Source: Cytobacillus purgationiresistens
Lineage (GTDB): Bacteria > Bacillota > Bacilli > Bacillales > Cytobacillaceae
Length of the DNA stretch: 64,000 bases
NCBI RefSeq assembly: GCF_030813235.1
Contig: NZ_JAUSUB010000004.1
Coordinates: 208,734-272,733 of the forward strand
Reading direction: 5' to 3'
Both the position numbers and the translations under genes were made by a program. Below, piece after piece: positions 10,876-20,343 of this stretch. The notes under the pieces were generated by a model. The model was not told where the DNA came from. It did not search any database and saw only the letters and a program-made list of their open reading frames with translations. How positions within the stretch are numbered: position 1 is the first letter of the stretch; every line of letters begins with the position of its first letter.

Positions 10876-12090
10876 TTGAATCCCTCGCTTTCTCGGCTAC
10901 TTTGGAGATTTTATCCTGACTTAGCGGGGAATCAATCGTTTTCTCAGCTATTTTTGGGATTTCATTCTGACTCAGCGGAGAATTACGCGTTTTCTCAGCT
11001 ATTTTAGGGATTTCATTCTGACTCAGCGGAGAATCACGCGTTTTCTCAGCTATTTTAGGAATTTCATTCTGACTCAGCGGAGAATCACGCGTTTTCTCAG
11101 CTATCTTAAAAATTCTATCCTGACTCAGCGGGGAATTACGCGTTTTCTCAGCTATTTTTAATATTTTATCCTGACTTAGCGGAGAATTACGCGTTTTCTC
11201 AGCTATTTTTAATATTTTATTCTGACTTAGCGGAGAATTACGCGTTTTCTCAGCTATTTTTGGAATTTCATTCTGACTCAGCGGGGAATCACTCGTTTTC
11301 TCAGCTATTTTTAATATTTTTTCCTGACTTAGCGGGGAATCACTCGCTTTCTCAGCTATTTTAGGAATTTCATTCTGACTCAGCGGAGAATCACGCGTTT
11401 TCTCAGCTATCTTAAAAATTCTATCCTGACTCAGCGGAGAATTACGCGTTTTCTCAGCTATCTTAAAAATTCTATTCTGACTCAGCGGAGAATCACGCGT
11501 TTTCTCAGCTATCTTAAAAATTCTATCCTGACTCAGCGGAGAATCACGCGTTTTCTCAGCTATCTTAAAAATTCTATCCTGACTCAGCGGGGAATCACGC
11601 GTTTTCTCAGCTATCTTAAAAATTCTATTCTGACTTAGCGGAGAATCACTCGCTTTCTCAGCTATCTTAAAAATTCTATCCTGACTCAGCGGAGAATCAC
11701 TCGTTTTCTCAGCTATTTTTAATATTTTTTCCTGACTTAGCGGGGAATCACTCGCTTTCTCAGCTATTTTAGGAATTTCATTCTGACTCAACGGAGAATC
11801 ACTCGCTTTCTCAGCTATTTTTGGAATTTCATTCTGACTTAGCGGAGAATCAATCGTTTTCTCAGCTATTTTTAGGATTTCATTCTGACTCAGCGGAGAA
11901 TCACTCGCTTTCTCAGCTATCTTAAAAATTCTATCCTGACTCAGCGGAGAATCAATCGTTTTCTCAGCTATCTTAAAAATTCTATCCTGACTTAGCGAAG
12001 AATTACGCGTTTTCTCGGCTTTTTTAAAAATTTCATTCTGACTCAGCGGAGAATCACGCGTTTTCTCGGCTTTTTTGGATTTATTCTTAC
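10876..12090. repeat. Tandem array of 24 units of 51 bp
   Basis: The motif TTTTCTC[AG]GC recurs every 51 bp without exception from 10891 to 12064, giving 24 units with no insertion or deletion. Units differ by substitutions only, mostly in the segment encoding (minus strand) QDRIFK, QNEIPK or QDKILK. Each unit has an imperfect inverted repeat (GCTGAGAA / TTCTCCGC). Because 51 is 17 codons, one minus-strand frame is open through the whole array, from the TAG at 12101-12103 to a stop at 10805, reading SPLSQ-x2-I-x-KIAEK-x3 repeats with a unique tail. That frame has no ATG, GTG or TTG before the array; its first is a TTG inside the repeats at 11791, with no ribosome binding site. It also lies behind the holA terminator. 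I treat it as a non-coding repeat, with translation not excluded. Confidence 0.9.
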
Positions 12091-12159
12091 AAACCTTACT
12101 CTAAATAGGATGTGAGTCTATTCTTTCAAAACAAATTCTTTACGATTGCACACAAAAAA

Positions 12160-12181
12160 CCGCTCACCTTTTAATGAGCGG
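12160..12181 (-). terminator. holA terminator
   Basis: CCGCTCA and TGAGCGG pair around an 8-nt loop; on the minus strand the hairpin is followed by TTTTTTG, 12 nt after the holA stop. It separates holA from the repeat array. Confidence 0.9.
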
Positions 12182-12193
12182 GATGTTCATTCT

Positions 12194-13225
12194 TTAAGTT
12201 TCAACTGAATGCCGATTTAGCTTGAACAAGAATAATTCAATCAATAAAGCTTTGTTCATTCCACCTGTTTTCATCTGATAATCTGCCTCTGCTAAAAGAT
12301 TCATGATCTGGGCTAACTCTTCATCACTGAATTGCTTCCCTTGTCCGGCTGCAAGCTTTACTCTAAAAGGATGCGCCTTAATATATCCGGCAATTTGATT
12401 TTGCCCGTACCCTCTTCTGGCTAATTCCTTCACCTGGTAAATCAATCTAAATTGATTAGTAATAACCGCTAATATTTTGATAGGTTCTTCATTTTGCTTT
12501 AATAAATCATAGAAAATTCTCAGTGCATCTTCAATATTTCTATGCACAATTTTATCAACTAATGTAAAAATATTCTGCTCAAGAGAACGAGAAACAAGTT
12601 TTTCTACCATGTTAACGTCTATTCTTTTATCTTCCTCAGCGTACAATGCAAGCTTATCCATTTCGCTGGTAAGCATAAATAAGTTGGTGCCTGAAAGCCT
12701 GAGCATTAATTCTACAGCCTCTTCGTCGATTTGTACGCCATTTGAAGCTGCACGGTCTCTAATCCAAACCTTTAATTCGGGCTCTGTCAGTTTTTTTGCT
12801 TCTAAAACGGATGCTGATTTTTTTATTTGTTTCGTCAGTTTTTTTCTCTCATCCAATTTTTCATACGCACCTGAAAAAACAACAATTGAGTATGGCGAAG
12901 GGTCCTTTAAATAAGCTTCAAGCATGGCTAAATTATGCTCTGTTTTAGATTTAGACTTTTCTGCAGTTAAGAAATAGGGATTATGTAAGAAAATGAGTCT
13001 CCGCTCGCCCATAAAGGGAAAGGTTTCTGCATCCTCTAATGCCGTTTGAATCGGGGTTTCCTCTAAATCATAGGAAGAGAGGTTAAAATCCACCTCTTCT
13101 GGACTTAATGCATGGCTGATTAAGAGCTGTTTCGTTTCGTTTATAAGATAGGGCTCTGTCCCGAATAATAAATAGAGTGGGCTAAAGCTCCCTGCTTTAA
13201 TTTGTTTCCATATATCAAAAGCCAC
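12194..13225 (-). CDS. holA: DNA polymerase III subunit delta (HolA)
   Basis: Clamp-loader delta subunit that opens the beta sliding clamp. The N-terminus (YLLFGTEPYLINET) matches the degenerate P-loop region of the family, followed by an AAA+-like core (LTEPELKVWIRDRA ... LMLRLSGTNLFMLTSEMDKL) and the C-terminal collar domain. The length of 343 aa is normal. The start is GTG 13225 with GAAGG upstream. It lies between rpsT and comEC, as in B. subtilis (yqeN position). Confidence 0.95.
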   Translation of the reverse strand: MAFDIWKQIKAGSFSPLYLLFGTEPYLINETKQLLISHALSPEEVDFNLSSYDLEETPIQTALEDAETFPFMGERRLIFLHNPYFLTAEKSKSKTEHNLAMLEAYLKDPSPYSIVVFSGAYEKLDERKKLTKQIKKSASVLEAKKLTEPELKVWIRDRAASNGVQIDEEAVELMLRLSGTNLFMLTSEMDKLALYAEEDKRIDVNMVEKLVSRSLEQNIFTLVDKIVHRNIEDALRIFYDLLKQNEEPIKILAVITNQFRLIYQVKELARRGYGQNQIAGYIKAHPFRVKLAAGQGKQFSDEELAQIMNLLAEADYQMKTGGMNKALLIELFLFKLNRHSVET

Positions 13226-13586
13226 TTTACCTTCGCTCCGTTCTTTTTTGCTTATGTACTACTATCCTATAGAAGCATACCCTTTTTGACAAGTGGAATC
13301 AAAAATCAGTAATCTGTTCATAATAACGGCAAAGCAAGAGGCGTCTATTAGCTGAATAAAGAAAAAGACACTTAAAAAAGTGCCTTTTCCACATCTATAT
13401 AGAACGCTAAAGCGATGAGGCCTAGGTTTCTCTCGCTATAGCGGTGCACCTGGTATAACTTTAATATTTCCTTATCCATTCTACTTATAGCTGACAACTC
13501 TTGTAAGGTAAGGAAAAGGAATCTTTGAAGTGTAGATTTTTTCAAGGGAATCGCTTATACTAAATAGGAAATAGGAGGGTTGACCT
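13226..13586. other. Gap between holA and yqzM
   Basis: This gap of about 360 bases has no gene I can support. It holds a small hairpin at 13367-13384 (GACACTT / AAGTGCC) followed by T-runs on either strand, and a TATACT at about 13553, 34 nt before yqzM, that could serve as a -10. Confidence 0.5.
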
Positions 13587-13721
13587 GTGAACGAATTTGA
13601 AAAAAACGTCCAATCAAAACGTCACGATATTGGTGACTCTGCAATGGGATTCATTGCATCTTTCGGATTCTTTGCAATACTGTTCATTATTGCAACAGTC
13701 ATTAAGGCGATTGGCGCTTAA
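13587..13721 (+). CDS. yqzM: YqzM family small membrane protein
   Basis: A 44-aa protein starting NEFEKNVQSKRHDIGDSAMG and continuing into one membrane helix (FGFFAILFIIATVIKAIGA). It closely resembles B. subtilis YqzM (44 aa), which sits in the same place between holA and comEC. The GTG start at 13587 has AGGAGG 8 nt upstream. Function is unknown. Confidence 0.88.
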   Translation: MNEFEKNVQSKRHDIGDSAMGFIASFGFFAILFIIATVIKAIGA

Positions 13722-13880
13722 TTGCCCAATCAGTACAATAGCGAAAGTGGCCATATGGTCTTATAAAAAGCAGGATTCAGCTTAGAGGCATCATACATAA
13801 AGCAGCGACATCTGTTGCACATAATCTTCCTTTTAGGAACATATAGGCGCTTTTAGCAAACCACTTTATCTTTTTTCCGA

Positions 13881-13905
13881 GGCTGCATGTGAATGCAGTC
13901 TTTCT
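13881..13905 (+). terminator. Terminator between yqzM and comEC
   Basis: GGCTGCAT and ATGCAGTC pair around a 4-nt loop and are followed by TTTCTTTT on the plus strand. It would end a yqzM transcript before the convergent comEC. Confidence 0.65.
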
Positions 13906-13934
13906 TTTCGTCTTACCTTCAGTGATAAAATATC

Positions 13935-16250
13935 CTATGGAAGGACAACAAAAAATGTTCCACCATCCCGTGAAAATTTATAGGTGATTGCACCATGTAG
14001 GTCTGTCCGCAAAACTCGGACACCTTTCTCACCCAACCGGTCAACAACTTCTGCATGTGGATGCCCATAGCGATTATTTCTACCAGCAGTAATGATTGCT
14101 ATGGAGGGGTTTACACTCGTTAAAAATTCATTAGTGGAAGAAGATTTACTACCATGATGACCCACCTTCAAAATATCAACCGTTAAGGATGGATATACCT
14201 CAATCAGTCTCCTCTCACCCTCTTCCTCTAAATCCCCTGTGAATAACCATGTAAGGCCGCCCATCTCTCCATATATCACTAAGGATCCATCATTTTTATT
14301 TGCTATTCTTTCCTCAGGTGATAGTACAAAAAAGCTTGCATCACTACTTGCCCAATTTTCCCCTGATTGGATAAAGCGTACTGGAACCTTCTTTTCACTC
14401 GCAGCTGTAAGGAGAGCCTTTTCAAGATCACTCACTTCCTTTGTAACAGGCATAACGATCTCCTTTATATTCACTTCACTTAATATCGCTTTTGCACCTC
14501 CGATATGATCTGCATCACCGTGAGTTAAAATAAGCTTATCAATCACCCTCACTCCCCTGCTTTTAAGAAATGGTAAGACCACTTCCTTCCCCGGATCATA
14601 TCCCTTTTTCCGCCGTTGCCATTCCTCTGTTTCGAACATCAGCACACCACCAGTATCAATTAGATAATTTCCCTGTCCATAAGGGAGTTTAATAAAAATA
14701 CTGTCTCCCTGCCCTACATCTATAAAGGTAACCTCACCATATGGAGAATAGGTTGTTGAGAGGAAATGTATGAACAGAACCATTACCGGCAGTAACAAAG
14801 AACGCATAAAAAACCTGAATCCACTCTTCTTTTCCCATATTAGAAAAAAGACCGGAATCACGATTAAATAGCATAGGATGAGAAGTGGATGAGGGCGTCC
14901 AAGTGTAAGGACAGCAAAGGGAATTTCCGCAAAAGATCCGCTAAATTTATCCAACCATTTGAAAAGAAGATTCGTTACAATAAGAGGGATTGTGAGCACC
15001 TCACCCACTAGAAGATGTACCACGAATAAAAAGAGAAGAACGGGAAGGATCACGACTGAAAACAGTGGGACGTAAATAGCATTTGCGATGATGGAAACAA
15101 CAGATACTTCAAAGAAATAATAAAGCAATATCGGAGTTGCAGCCAGTTGACATACTAAAGAGGTGGCCAGTAGCAAACCAAGCGGATGAGTGATTCGCTT
15201 GATTAAGACCGGGGCGCTTAAGATAAGGAGAAAGGTAACGACAAAAGATAGTTGAAATCCCACATGAAAGATGATATAAGGAGCAGCAAACGTATAAGCG
15301 ATCATCACTAAAGAAATGACATCTTGCGTAAGTAACGAAGACAAATACTTACGAGCTAATAATGCAATCATTAACATGCATACCGCTCGAAGGACAGACG
15401 GGGCAGCACCAGCGAGGATGGCATAGCACGGAAGAAAGAATAGCAGAAAATTAGTCATGCTTTCTTTTGTCACCCCCAGTCTTATTCCCATATAGAAAAT
15501 CATTCCTGTCAGCATACCCACATGCAGGCCGGAAATCGCCAATAGATGAATTACCCCCAGTCTCCGGTATGCACCGATTGTTTGCTCATCGATAAGCCCG
15601 CGATCACCAAATAATAAAGCCGCAGCTAAAGGAGCCGTATCCGTTGGAAATTGATTTTGAATATATGAAATGCCTTTGTTTCTGAGATTTTGAAAAAAAG
15701 TTGAGAAGGATGGATTTTGCGAGGAGCACCGCTGGGTGTCAAGTTCATTTATTTCTAATAACCAATAAATTTGCTTATGTGCTAAATAATTCATGTAGTC
15801 GAACCCATTTGGATTGACAGCAGCGGAAGGGCGGGTAAGTACACCAGAGACAGAGCAGGAAAAACCAGCATGTAAGTGATCCATTAAACCTTCCTTTTCC
15901 TCTTTTGTTTTAACTTTATATCTAAGCATCATTTTTTCTTTTGAATGTAACTCTTTGATTTCTGCAGATAAAAAATCTCCATTCAATTGCCATTCCCGGT
16001 GAAATAAAATATGAAAATTAGTTTCCGCTCCAGCAAACTGCGAAATATTCTGTTTTTCAGCCCATTCGGTACGAAGAAAAAAACCAGCAAATACTAAGAG
16101 AAGAAGGATTATTTGATTTTTCTTGAATTGTTTGATTTTGATGAGAAAAAAATGAAGAAACACGATGATGACAAAGAAAATCGGTGAGATAAACGCGGAT
16201 AAAATACCTAATAAGGCAGCAAAAGCTATATATGTCCATTTACCTTTCAA
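13935..16250 (-). CDS. comEC: DNA internalization channel ComEC
   Basis: Polytopic membrane protein that carries single-stranded DNA across the membrane during transformation. Order of domains: N-terminal helices and the soluble DUF4131/OB-like region (residues of about 1-180), the Competence membrane domain with many helices (about 200-480; AISGLHVGMLTGM), and a C-terminal metallo-beta-lactamase domain with IDVGQGDSIFI and the metal motif HGDADHIGG, which may degrade the non-transported strand. The length of 771 aa is normal. The start is TTG 16250 with a G-rich AAGGGGG about 11 nt upstream. It is third in the comEA-comEB-comEC order on the minus strand, with a terminator hairpin and an intergenic repeat between comEB and it. 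Confidence 0.96.
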   Translation of the reverse strand: MKGKWTYIAFAALLGILSAFISPIFFVIIVFLHFFLIKIKQFKKNQIILLLLVFAGFFLRTEWAEKQNISQFAGAETNFHILFHREWQLNGDFLSAEIKELHSKEKMMLRYKVKTKEEKEGLMDHLHAGFSCSVSGVLTRPSAAVNPNGFDYMNYLAHKQIYWLLEINELDTQRCSSQNPSFSTFFQNLRNKGISYIQNQFPTDTAPLAAALLFGDRGLIDEQTIGAYRRLGVIHLLAISGLHVGMLTGMIFYMGIRLGVTKESMTNFLLFFLPCYAILAGAAPSVLRAVCMLMIALLARKYLSSLLTQDVISLVMIAYTFAAPYIIFHVGFQLSFVVTFLLILSAPVLIKRITHPLGLLLATSLVCQLAATPILLYYFFEVSVVSIIANAIYVPLFSVVILPVLLFLFVVHLLVGEVLTIPLIVTNLLFKWLDKFSGSFAEIPFAVLTLGRPHPLLILCYLIVIPVFFLIWEKKSGFRFFMRSLLLPVMVLFIHFLSTTYSPYGEVTFIDVGQGDSIFIKLPYGQGNYLIDTGGVLMFETEEWQRRKKGYDPGKEVVLPFLKSRGVRVIDKLILTHGDADHIGGAKAILSEVNIKEIVMPVTKEVSDLEKALLTAASEKKVPVRFIQSGENWASSDASFFVLSPEERIANKNDGSLVIYGEMGGLTWLFTGDLEEEGERRLIEVYPSLTVDILKVGHHGSKSSSTNEFLTSVNPSIAIITAGRNNRYGHPHAEVVDRLGEKGVRVLRTDLHGAITYKFSRDGGTFFVVLP

Positions 16251-16281
16251 TTCTATAAAAACCCCCTTATATGAAATGTGG

Positions 16282-16376
16282 AGACGGCTCGCTCAAGCAT
16301 ATGACGCGAAGGAAATGAGAGAGGTTTTTGTGGCTAAAGACCTCAAGAGCTAGCCACCGCAGCTAAACAATAAAAG
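16282..16376. repeat. Possible diverged copy of the intergenic repeat
   Basis: Between comEB and comEC. The order of motifs (GGCTCGCTCAAGCATATGACG, then AAGACCTCAAGAG, then AGCCACCGCAGCTAAACA) parallels the element at 5068-5196 with many differences. The link is by eye only. Confidence 0.35.
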
Positions 16377-16380
16377 GTTT

Positions 16381-16410
16381 CCATAAGTAAGGGATAATCC
16401 TTACTTATGG
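16381..16410 (-). terminator. Hairpin after comEB
   Basis: A perfect 12-bp stem CCATAAGTAAGG / CCTTACTTATGG lies 17 nt after the comEB stop and is followed on the minus strand by AAACCTTTT. The U-tract is weak, so partial read-through to comEC is likely. Confidence 0.6.
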
Positions 16411-16426
16411 AATGGAATCATCTTCA

Positions 16427-16993
16427 TTATGAGAAAAGCTGTTCAGCTTCTCTTTTTAATTTTTCTACCTCTGCTTGTTTGCCATGATCTTTTTCTAATT
16501 CCTGAAATATCTTTTCTAGAAATTGTTTCTTTTCCTGATGATGCAGTTCTAATTTCATTTCATTCGTCTCTACCTTCTGTAGCGCCACACCAGCCTGTTC
16601 AAATAACTCAATTCCATATGGATGATTTTTATAATCCTGTGCAAAATATACCGTTTTTATGCCTGCTTGGATAATCGCTTTACAGCATTGTAAGCAAGGA
16701 AAATGAGTAACATAAATTTCTGCACCCGTTGTCGCCACTCCAAACTTCGCGCATTGTAAGATTGCATTCATTTCCGCGTGAATGGTTCTTACACAGTGAT
16801 TATCAATTACATAGCAGCCTTCATCAATGCAATGAACACCGCCTGCAATCGATCCATTATAGCCCCCTGCAATCATTCTATTATCCCTCACGATCGTTGC
16901 TCCGACTGTAAGTCTAGTACAAGTACTTCTTAACGCAAGTAAATGGCTTTGTGCCATAAAATATTGATTCCATGAGATTCTTTCCACTTTCAC
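16427..16993 (-). CDS. comEB: ComE operon protein 2, dCMP deaminase family
   Basis: Zinc-dependent deoxycytidylate deaminase family protein. The zinc-site motifs are clear: TIHAEMNAI (His ligand plus catalytic Glu) and PCLQCC (two Cys ligands). In B. subtilis ComEB lies in the comE operon and also helps localise competence proteins at the pole, while its deaminase role is inferred from the family. The length of 188 aa is typical, with a charged C-terminal helix. It is flanked by comEA and comEC. Confidence 0.93.
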   Translation of the reverse strand: MKVERISWNQYFMAQSHLLALRSTCTRLTVGATIVRDNRMIAGGYNGSIAGGVHCIDEGCYVIDNHCVRTIHAEMNAILQCAKFGVATTGAEIYVTHFPCLQCCKAIIQAGIKTVYFAQDYKNHPYGIELFEQAGVALQKVETNEMKLELHHQEKKQFLEKIFQELEKDHGKQAEVEKLKREAEQLFS

Positions 16994-17089
16994 TCTCTCC
17001 TTTTGTGCTTAACTTATCAATGAATTCTCTACCTATCGCCCATTTTAGTTTAATCCGCTTTGCCAGCATGGTCAAATAACATAAAAATC

Positions 17090-17692
17090 TTATTTTACCT
17101 TGATTTGATCTTTTAATTTCTCAAATGTTTTATCACCGATCCCACTAATTTTCTTTAAATCTTCAATATCTTTGTATGGACCATTTGTTTCCCGATGCTC
17201 TATGATGGCTGCTGCTTTTGCAGGGCCCACTCCAGACAGCGTCTCCAGCTCAGCAGATGATGCAGTATTAAGATTTACTTTATCCTCTCCTTTTGACTGG
17301 CTCCCCCCTAAAGCCTCACTCACCATGTCTGATGTTTCTCCACGTGTTGGAATATATAATACCATCTCATCTTCCACTCTCATTGCAAAATTCACCTGAG
17401 TCTCATCTGCTTCATCCATGAGTCCACCCGCCTTTTGAATGATATCTATCACGCGATCATTTGGATTGGCCTCATACACTCCAGGCTTTTCAACCGCACC
17501 TTTTACATCTACAATGAGTATTTCTGATACTGTCTCTTCTTCATGTGGTTTTTGCTGTTCTTCGAAGAGCCATTCATTTTGAATTGCTGCTTCATCTTTC
17601 TCCTCTGGCCAAAATGAAAATAATAACACGCTCACCCCTACTATTCCGCCTGCAATAAATAATTGATTCTTTTTCATCCATTCAACGAACAT
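17090..17692 (-). CDS. comEA: Competence DNA receptor ComEA
   Basis: Membrane-anchored double-stranded DNA receptor that pulls transforming DNA to ComEC. It has an N-terminal signal anchor (LFIAGGIVGVSVLLFSFW), a SLBB-like beta domain (LIVDVKGAVEKPGVYEANPNDRV), then a linker, and a C-terminal double helix-hairpin-helix (VNLNTASSAELETLSGVGP; KKISGIGDKTFEKLKDQI) for DNA binding. The length of 200 aa is normal. It is divergent from comER with about 90 nt between them that should hold both promoters; no clear ComK box was identified. Confidence 0.95.
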   Translation of the reverse strand: MFVEWMKKNQLFIAGGIVGVSVLLFSFWPEEKDEAAIQNEWLFEEQQKPHEEETVSEILIVDVKGAVEKPGVYEANPNDRVIDIIQKAGGLMDEADETQVNFAMRVEDEMVLYIPTRGETSDMVSEALGGSQSKGEDKVNLNTASSAELETLSGVGPAKAAAIIEHRETNGPYKDIEDLKKISGIGDKTFEKLKDQIKVK

Positions 17693-17780
17693 GATCGATT
17701 CCTTTCTTTTAGCATAATTTAGTTGTACTGTTCATACTTTTATAGGAGAAATACTTGCTTGTGAAGGAGGGAAAAAACAA

Positions 17781-18605
17781 TTGAAAATCGGCATAATTGG
17801 CACAGGCAACATGGGAAGGATTTTGGCGGAAGCAATGCTGGACAGCAAAGCCATATCCCCTTCTTCCATGACGATTACTAATCGAACATTAGAGAAGGCA
17901 ATCGAAATAAAGAGAAACTACAGCGAGGTGAATGTGGCTGTGGATGCAGCAACCACAGCAAAAAATGCATCCTTAATATTCATCTGTGTTAAACCTCATG
18001 ATGTGTATGAAGTCATTAAAAAGATTACACCTTATCTATCTGATGAGAAATGTGTAGTATCGATAACAAGTCCCATTGGCGTCAAACAGCTTGAATCTGT
18101 TATCACTTGTTCATCGGCCAGGGTTATTCCAAGTATTACCAATCGAGCGTTAGCAGGGGTATCTTTACTTTCATTTGGAGATAAATGTGATGTGAATTGG
18201 GTGAATCATTTAAAATTACTTTTTGAAAATATATCTATTCCAATTCAAATAGAGGAGGATATCACAAGAGTCGCTTCGGATATTGTAAGCTGCGGACCTG
18301 CATTTTTCAGTTACTTGACCCAAAGGTTTATTAATGCAGCTGTATCTGAAACTGAAATTGATCAAGAAACTGCAACAAAGCTGGCAAGTGAAATGTTAAT
18401 TGGTATGGGAGAATTACTGAGGCAAGGACATTACACCTTGCCGACTTTACAGGAAAAAGTGTGTGTTAAAGGTGGAGTTACAGGTGAAGGGATCAAAGTT
18501 TTAGAGGCAGAAATCGGAAAAATGTTTGAACATTTATTTCAGGCCACACACGCAAAATTTAATGAAGATCTAGAAAATGTAAAGAAGCAATATACACATA
18601 TTTAA
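17781..18605 (+). CDS. comER: ComER, pyrroline-5-carboxylate reductase-like protein
   Basis: NAD(P)-binding protein of the ProC family, named for its place opposite comEA. The Rossmann motif GIIGTGNMG is at the N-terminus, and the ProC C-terminal helical region has SCGPAFFSYL and KVCVKGGVTGEGI. True ProC activity is doubtful, because B. subtilis ComER is not needed for proline synthesis; a role in sporulation initiation has been reported in some Bacilli. The start is TTG 17781 with GGAGG 9 nt upstream. The length is 274 aa. Confidence 0.88.
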   Translation: MKIGIIGTGNMGRILAEAMLDSKAISPSSMTITNRTLEKAIEIKRNYSEVNVAVDAATTAKNASLIFICVKPHDVYEVIKKITPYLSDEKCVVSITSPIGVKQLESVITCSSARVIPSITNRALAGVSLLSFGDKCDVNWVNHLKLLFENISIPIQIEEDITRVASDIVSCGPAFFSYLTQRFINAAVSETEIDQETATKLASEMLIGMGELLRQGHYTLPTLQEKVCVKGGVTGEGIKVLEAEIGKMFEHLFQATHAKFNEDLENVKKQYTHI

Positions 18606-18634
18606 TTCTCTCTTTCCTCATCGTTTTCCTGCAC

Positions 18635-18668
18635 AAAAAGCCAATCCCGACATTGAGATTGGCTTTTT
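18635..18668. terminator. Bidirectional terminator, comER / yqeM
   Basis: AAAAAGCCAATC and GATTGGCTTTTT pair perfectly (12 bp). T-runs on both strands serve the convergent comER and yqeM genes. Confidence 0.9.
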
Positions 18669-18669
18669 C

Positions 18670-19419
18670 TTATTTCTTTTTACAAATAAAAAAAACTCTT
18701 TCAGCATCTTCCGAGACTGGACCAGCTTTAAAATCCGCGCAAATCTCAAGTACCTCAAAGCCACATTCAGAGAGCCATGCCTGATAAATCTCAGGAGCGT
18801 AAGTCCGCTGAACATGGAGCTCATCATAACGGTCATAACGTCCCGAGGATTCATCAAGTACAAAGAAGGAGAGCTCATGCTCCACACTGTGTTCATATTC
18901 GCCTGCGAAGCTTTGCCAAATATAGCTAATTTCATCCTCATTTAAAGCATATGTCTGGTTCATAAAGATATTTGACATTTTATATAAAGAATGAACATCA
19001 AAAATAAATAAACCCTCATCTTTAAGATGCCCGAATACACCTTTAAATGTTTGGATGACCTCATCCTCTGTTTCAAGATAATTCAATGAGTCGCAAAAAA
19101 TACCTATGATATCAAATTGCCCTAAACCTTCCAATTCAGCCATGTTCTGCTGAAAAAATTGGATTGCAACATGATTCTTTGCAGCCTTTGCTTGAGCAAC
19201 AGAAAGCATATCTTCTGATAAATCTGCACCGACCACATCAAAACCACCTTGAGCGAGCCGTACGGAAAGCTCACCAGTACCGCATGCGAGATCCAGTAGC
19301 GTCTTATCAGAGGTCATACCATATTCCTTAGCTTTCGTTTCAAGCAAGCGCACCCATTCATCATACGGAGCATCGATCATTAGTTGATCATACAGGTACG
19401 CAAATTGCTGATAGCTCAT
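18670..19419 (-). CDS. yqeM: SAM-dependent methyltransferase YqeM
   Basis: Class I methyltransferase with the SAM-binding motif LLDLACGTGELSVRLA at residues of about 40-55 and VVGADLSEDML after it. The substrate is unknown. At 249 aa it matches the family linked to rsfS. Its ATG overlaps the rsfS stop (ATGA), which indicates translational coupling at the end of the yqeG-to-yqeM operon. Confidence 0.9.
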   Translation of the reverse strand: MSYQQFAYLYDQLMIDAPYDEWVRLLETKAKEYGMTSDKTLLDLACGTGELSVRLAQGGFDVVGADLSEDMLSVAQAKAAKNHVAIQFFQQNMAELEGLGQFDIIGIFCDSLNYLETEDEVIQTFKGVFGHLKDEGLFIFDVHSLYKMSNIFMNQTYALNEDEISYIWQSFAGEYEHSVEHELSFFVLDESSGRYDRYDELHVQRTYAPEIYQAWLSECGFEVLEICADFKAGPVSEDAERVFFICKKK

Positions 19420-19772
19420 TGCTGAAGCTCACTTTGGATATCTTCCAATTGTGCATCTCCCCATAAGCGCTCTAAATTATAATAGCTTCTTTCATCACGA
19501 TGAAAAACATGGGCTACAACATCACCAAGATCAACTAGGATCCATCGAGCTTCATCAAAGCCTTCCATACGCTTAACTTCATGGCCAAGTTCTTCAGCTT
19601 TATCCTTTATTTCTCTAGCAATTGCTTGTACTTGTTTGTCGGAATTCCCGTGGCAAATAACAAAGTAATCAGAAATAAGGGAAACACCCTTCATGTTTAA
19701 TGCAACAATATCTTCTGCTCTCTTGTCATCCGCTGCCTTTACCGCTGTTAATAATAATTGTTTTTCACTCAT
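19416..19772 (-). CDS. rsfS: Ribosomal silencing factor RsfS
   Basis: Binds L14 of the 50S subunit and blocks joining to 30S, silencing translation when nutrients are low. It has the DUF143/Oligomerisation fold: KAADDKRAEDIVALNMKGVSLISDYFVICHGNSDKQVQAIA and DLGDVVAHVFHRDERSYYNLERLW. The length is 118 aa. It lies between yqeK and yqeM with 4-nt spacing or overlap on each side. Confidence 0.95.
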   Translation of the reverse strand: MSEKQLLLTAVKAADDKRAEDIVALNMKGVSLISDYFVICHGNSDKQVQAIAREIKDKAEELGHEVKRMEGFDEARWILVDLGDVVAHVFHRDERSYYNLERLWGDAQLEDIQSELQQ

Positions 19773-19776
19773 CTAA

Positions 19777-20343
19777 TCAATCCTTCCCATTCATCACTAA
19801 ATCGTTATACATATCAAAAGTAACCGGATACACCGGCTGACTTTTTTTAAGTAAAAAAATAATCGAGTTTTGCACAGATTTAACTAATGCCGAATGCAGA
19901 TCACTTTCAGCAAGCTCCCTGACTTCATCCACACCTGGAAAATGGCGTCCCGGCTCCATATAATCCGCTAAATAAACTACCTTTTCTAGCAAGGTCATAC
20001 CGACTCTGCCAGATGTATGATATTTAATTGCATTCAATATATCCTCATCTTGTATACCTATAAGCTTTTCTACAAAATAGGCGCCTACCGGTGCATGCCA
20101 TAGTTCACTGCTATATTCAAGCAAATCACTTGGCATCTTCTCTTCAATGATTCTTTGCTTCATTTGCTCTTTAGGGTGGAACTTTGCATAATCATGGAAA
20201 ATAGCAGCAAGCTCGGCCTTTTTTGGATCCGCCCCATATCGCTCAGCTAACCAGATGGCTGTTTCCATCACCCCAATTGTATGCTTATAACGGTGGTCTG
20301 TTAATTGTTCTTTTACGATTTCTAATGCTTGATCACGATTCAT
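19777..20343 (-). CDS. yqeK: HD-domain Ap4A hydrolase YqeK
   Basis: HD-superfamily metal hydrolase. The YqeK family symmetrically cleaves diadenosine tetraphosphate to ADP. The sequence shows HTIGVMETA, the HD pair [10 protein letters not shown] and a downstream WHAPVGA and DYMEPGR, which give the remaining metal ligands. The length is 188 aa. Its start overlaps the end of nadD by 11 nt, consistent with coupled translation. Confidence 0.93.
   Translation of the reverse strand: MNRDQALEIVKEQLTDHRYKHTIGVMETAIWLAERYGADPKKAELAAIFHDYAKFHPKEQMKQRIIEEKMPSDLLEYSSELWHAPVGAYFVEKLIGIQDEDILNAIKYHTSGRVGMTLLEKVVYLADYMEPGRHFPGVDEVRELAESDLHSALVKSVQNSIIFLLKKSQPVYPVTFDMYNDLVMNGKD

Noticed and set aside
10805..11791. 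A 328-codon minus-strand frame as a protein-coding gene
   Set aside because: Its start is a TTG created by one substitution inside a repeat unit, without ribosome binding site; the repeat and the open frame continue upstream past it. Kept as a repeat array.
10876..12090. CRISPR array
   Set aside because: Units are contiguous 51-bp copies with no unique spacers, and no cas genes are present.
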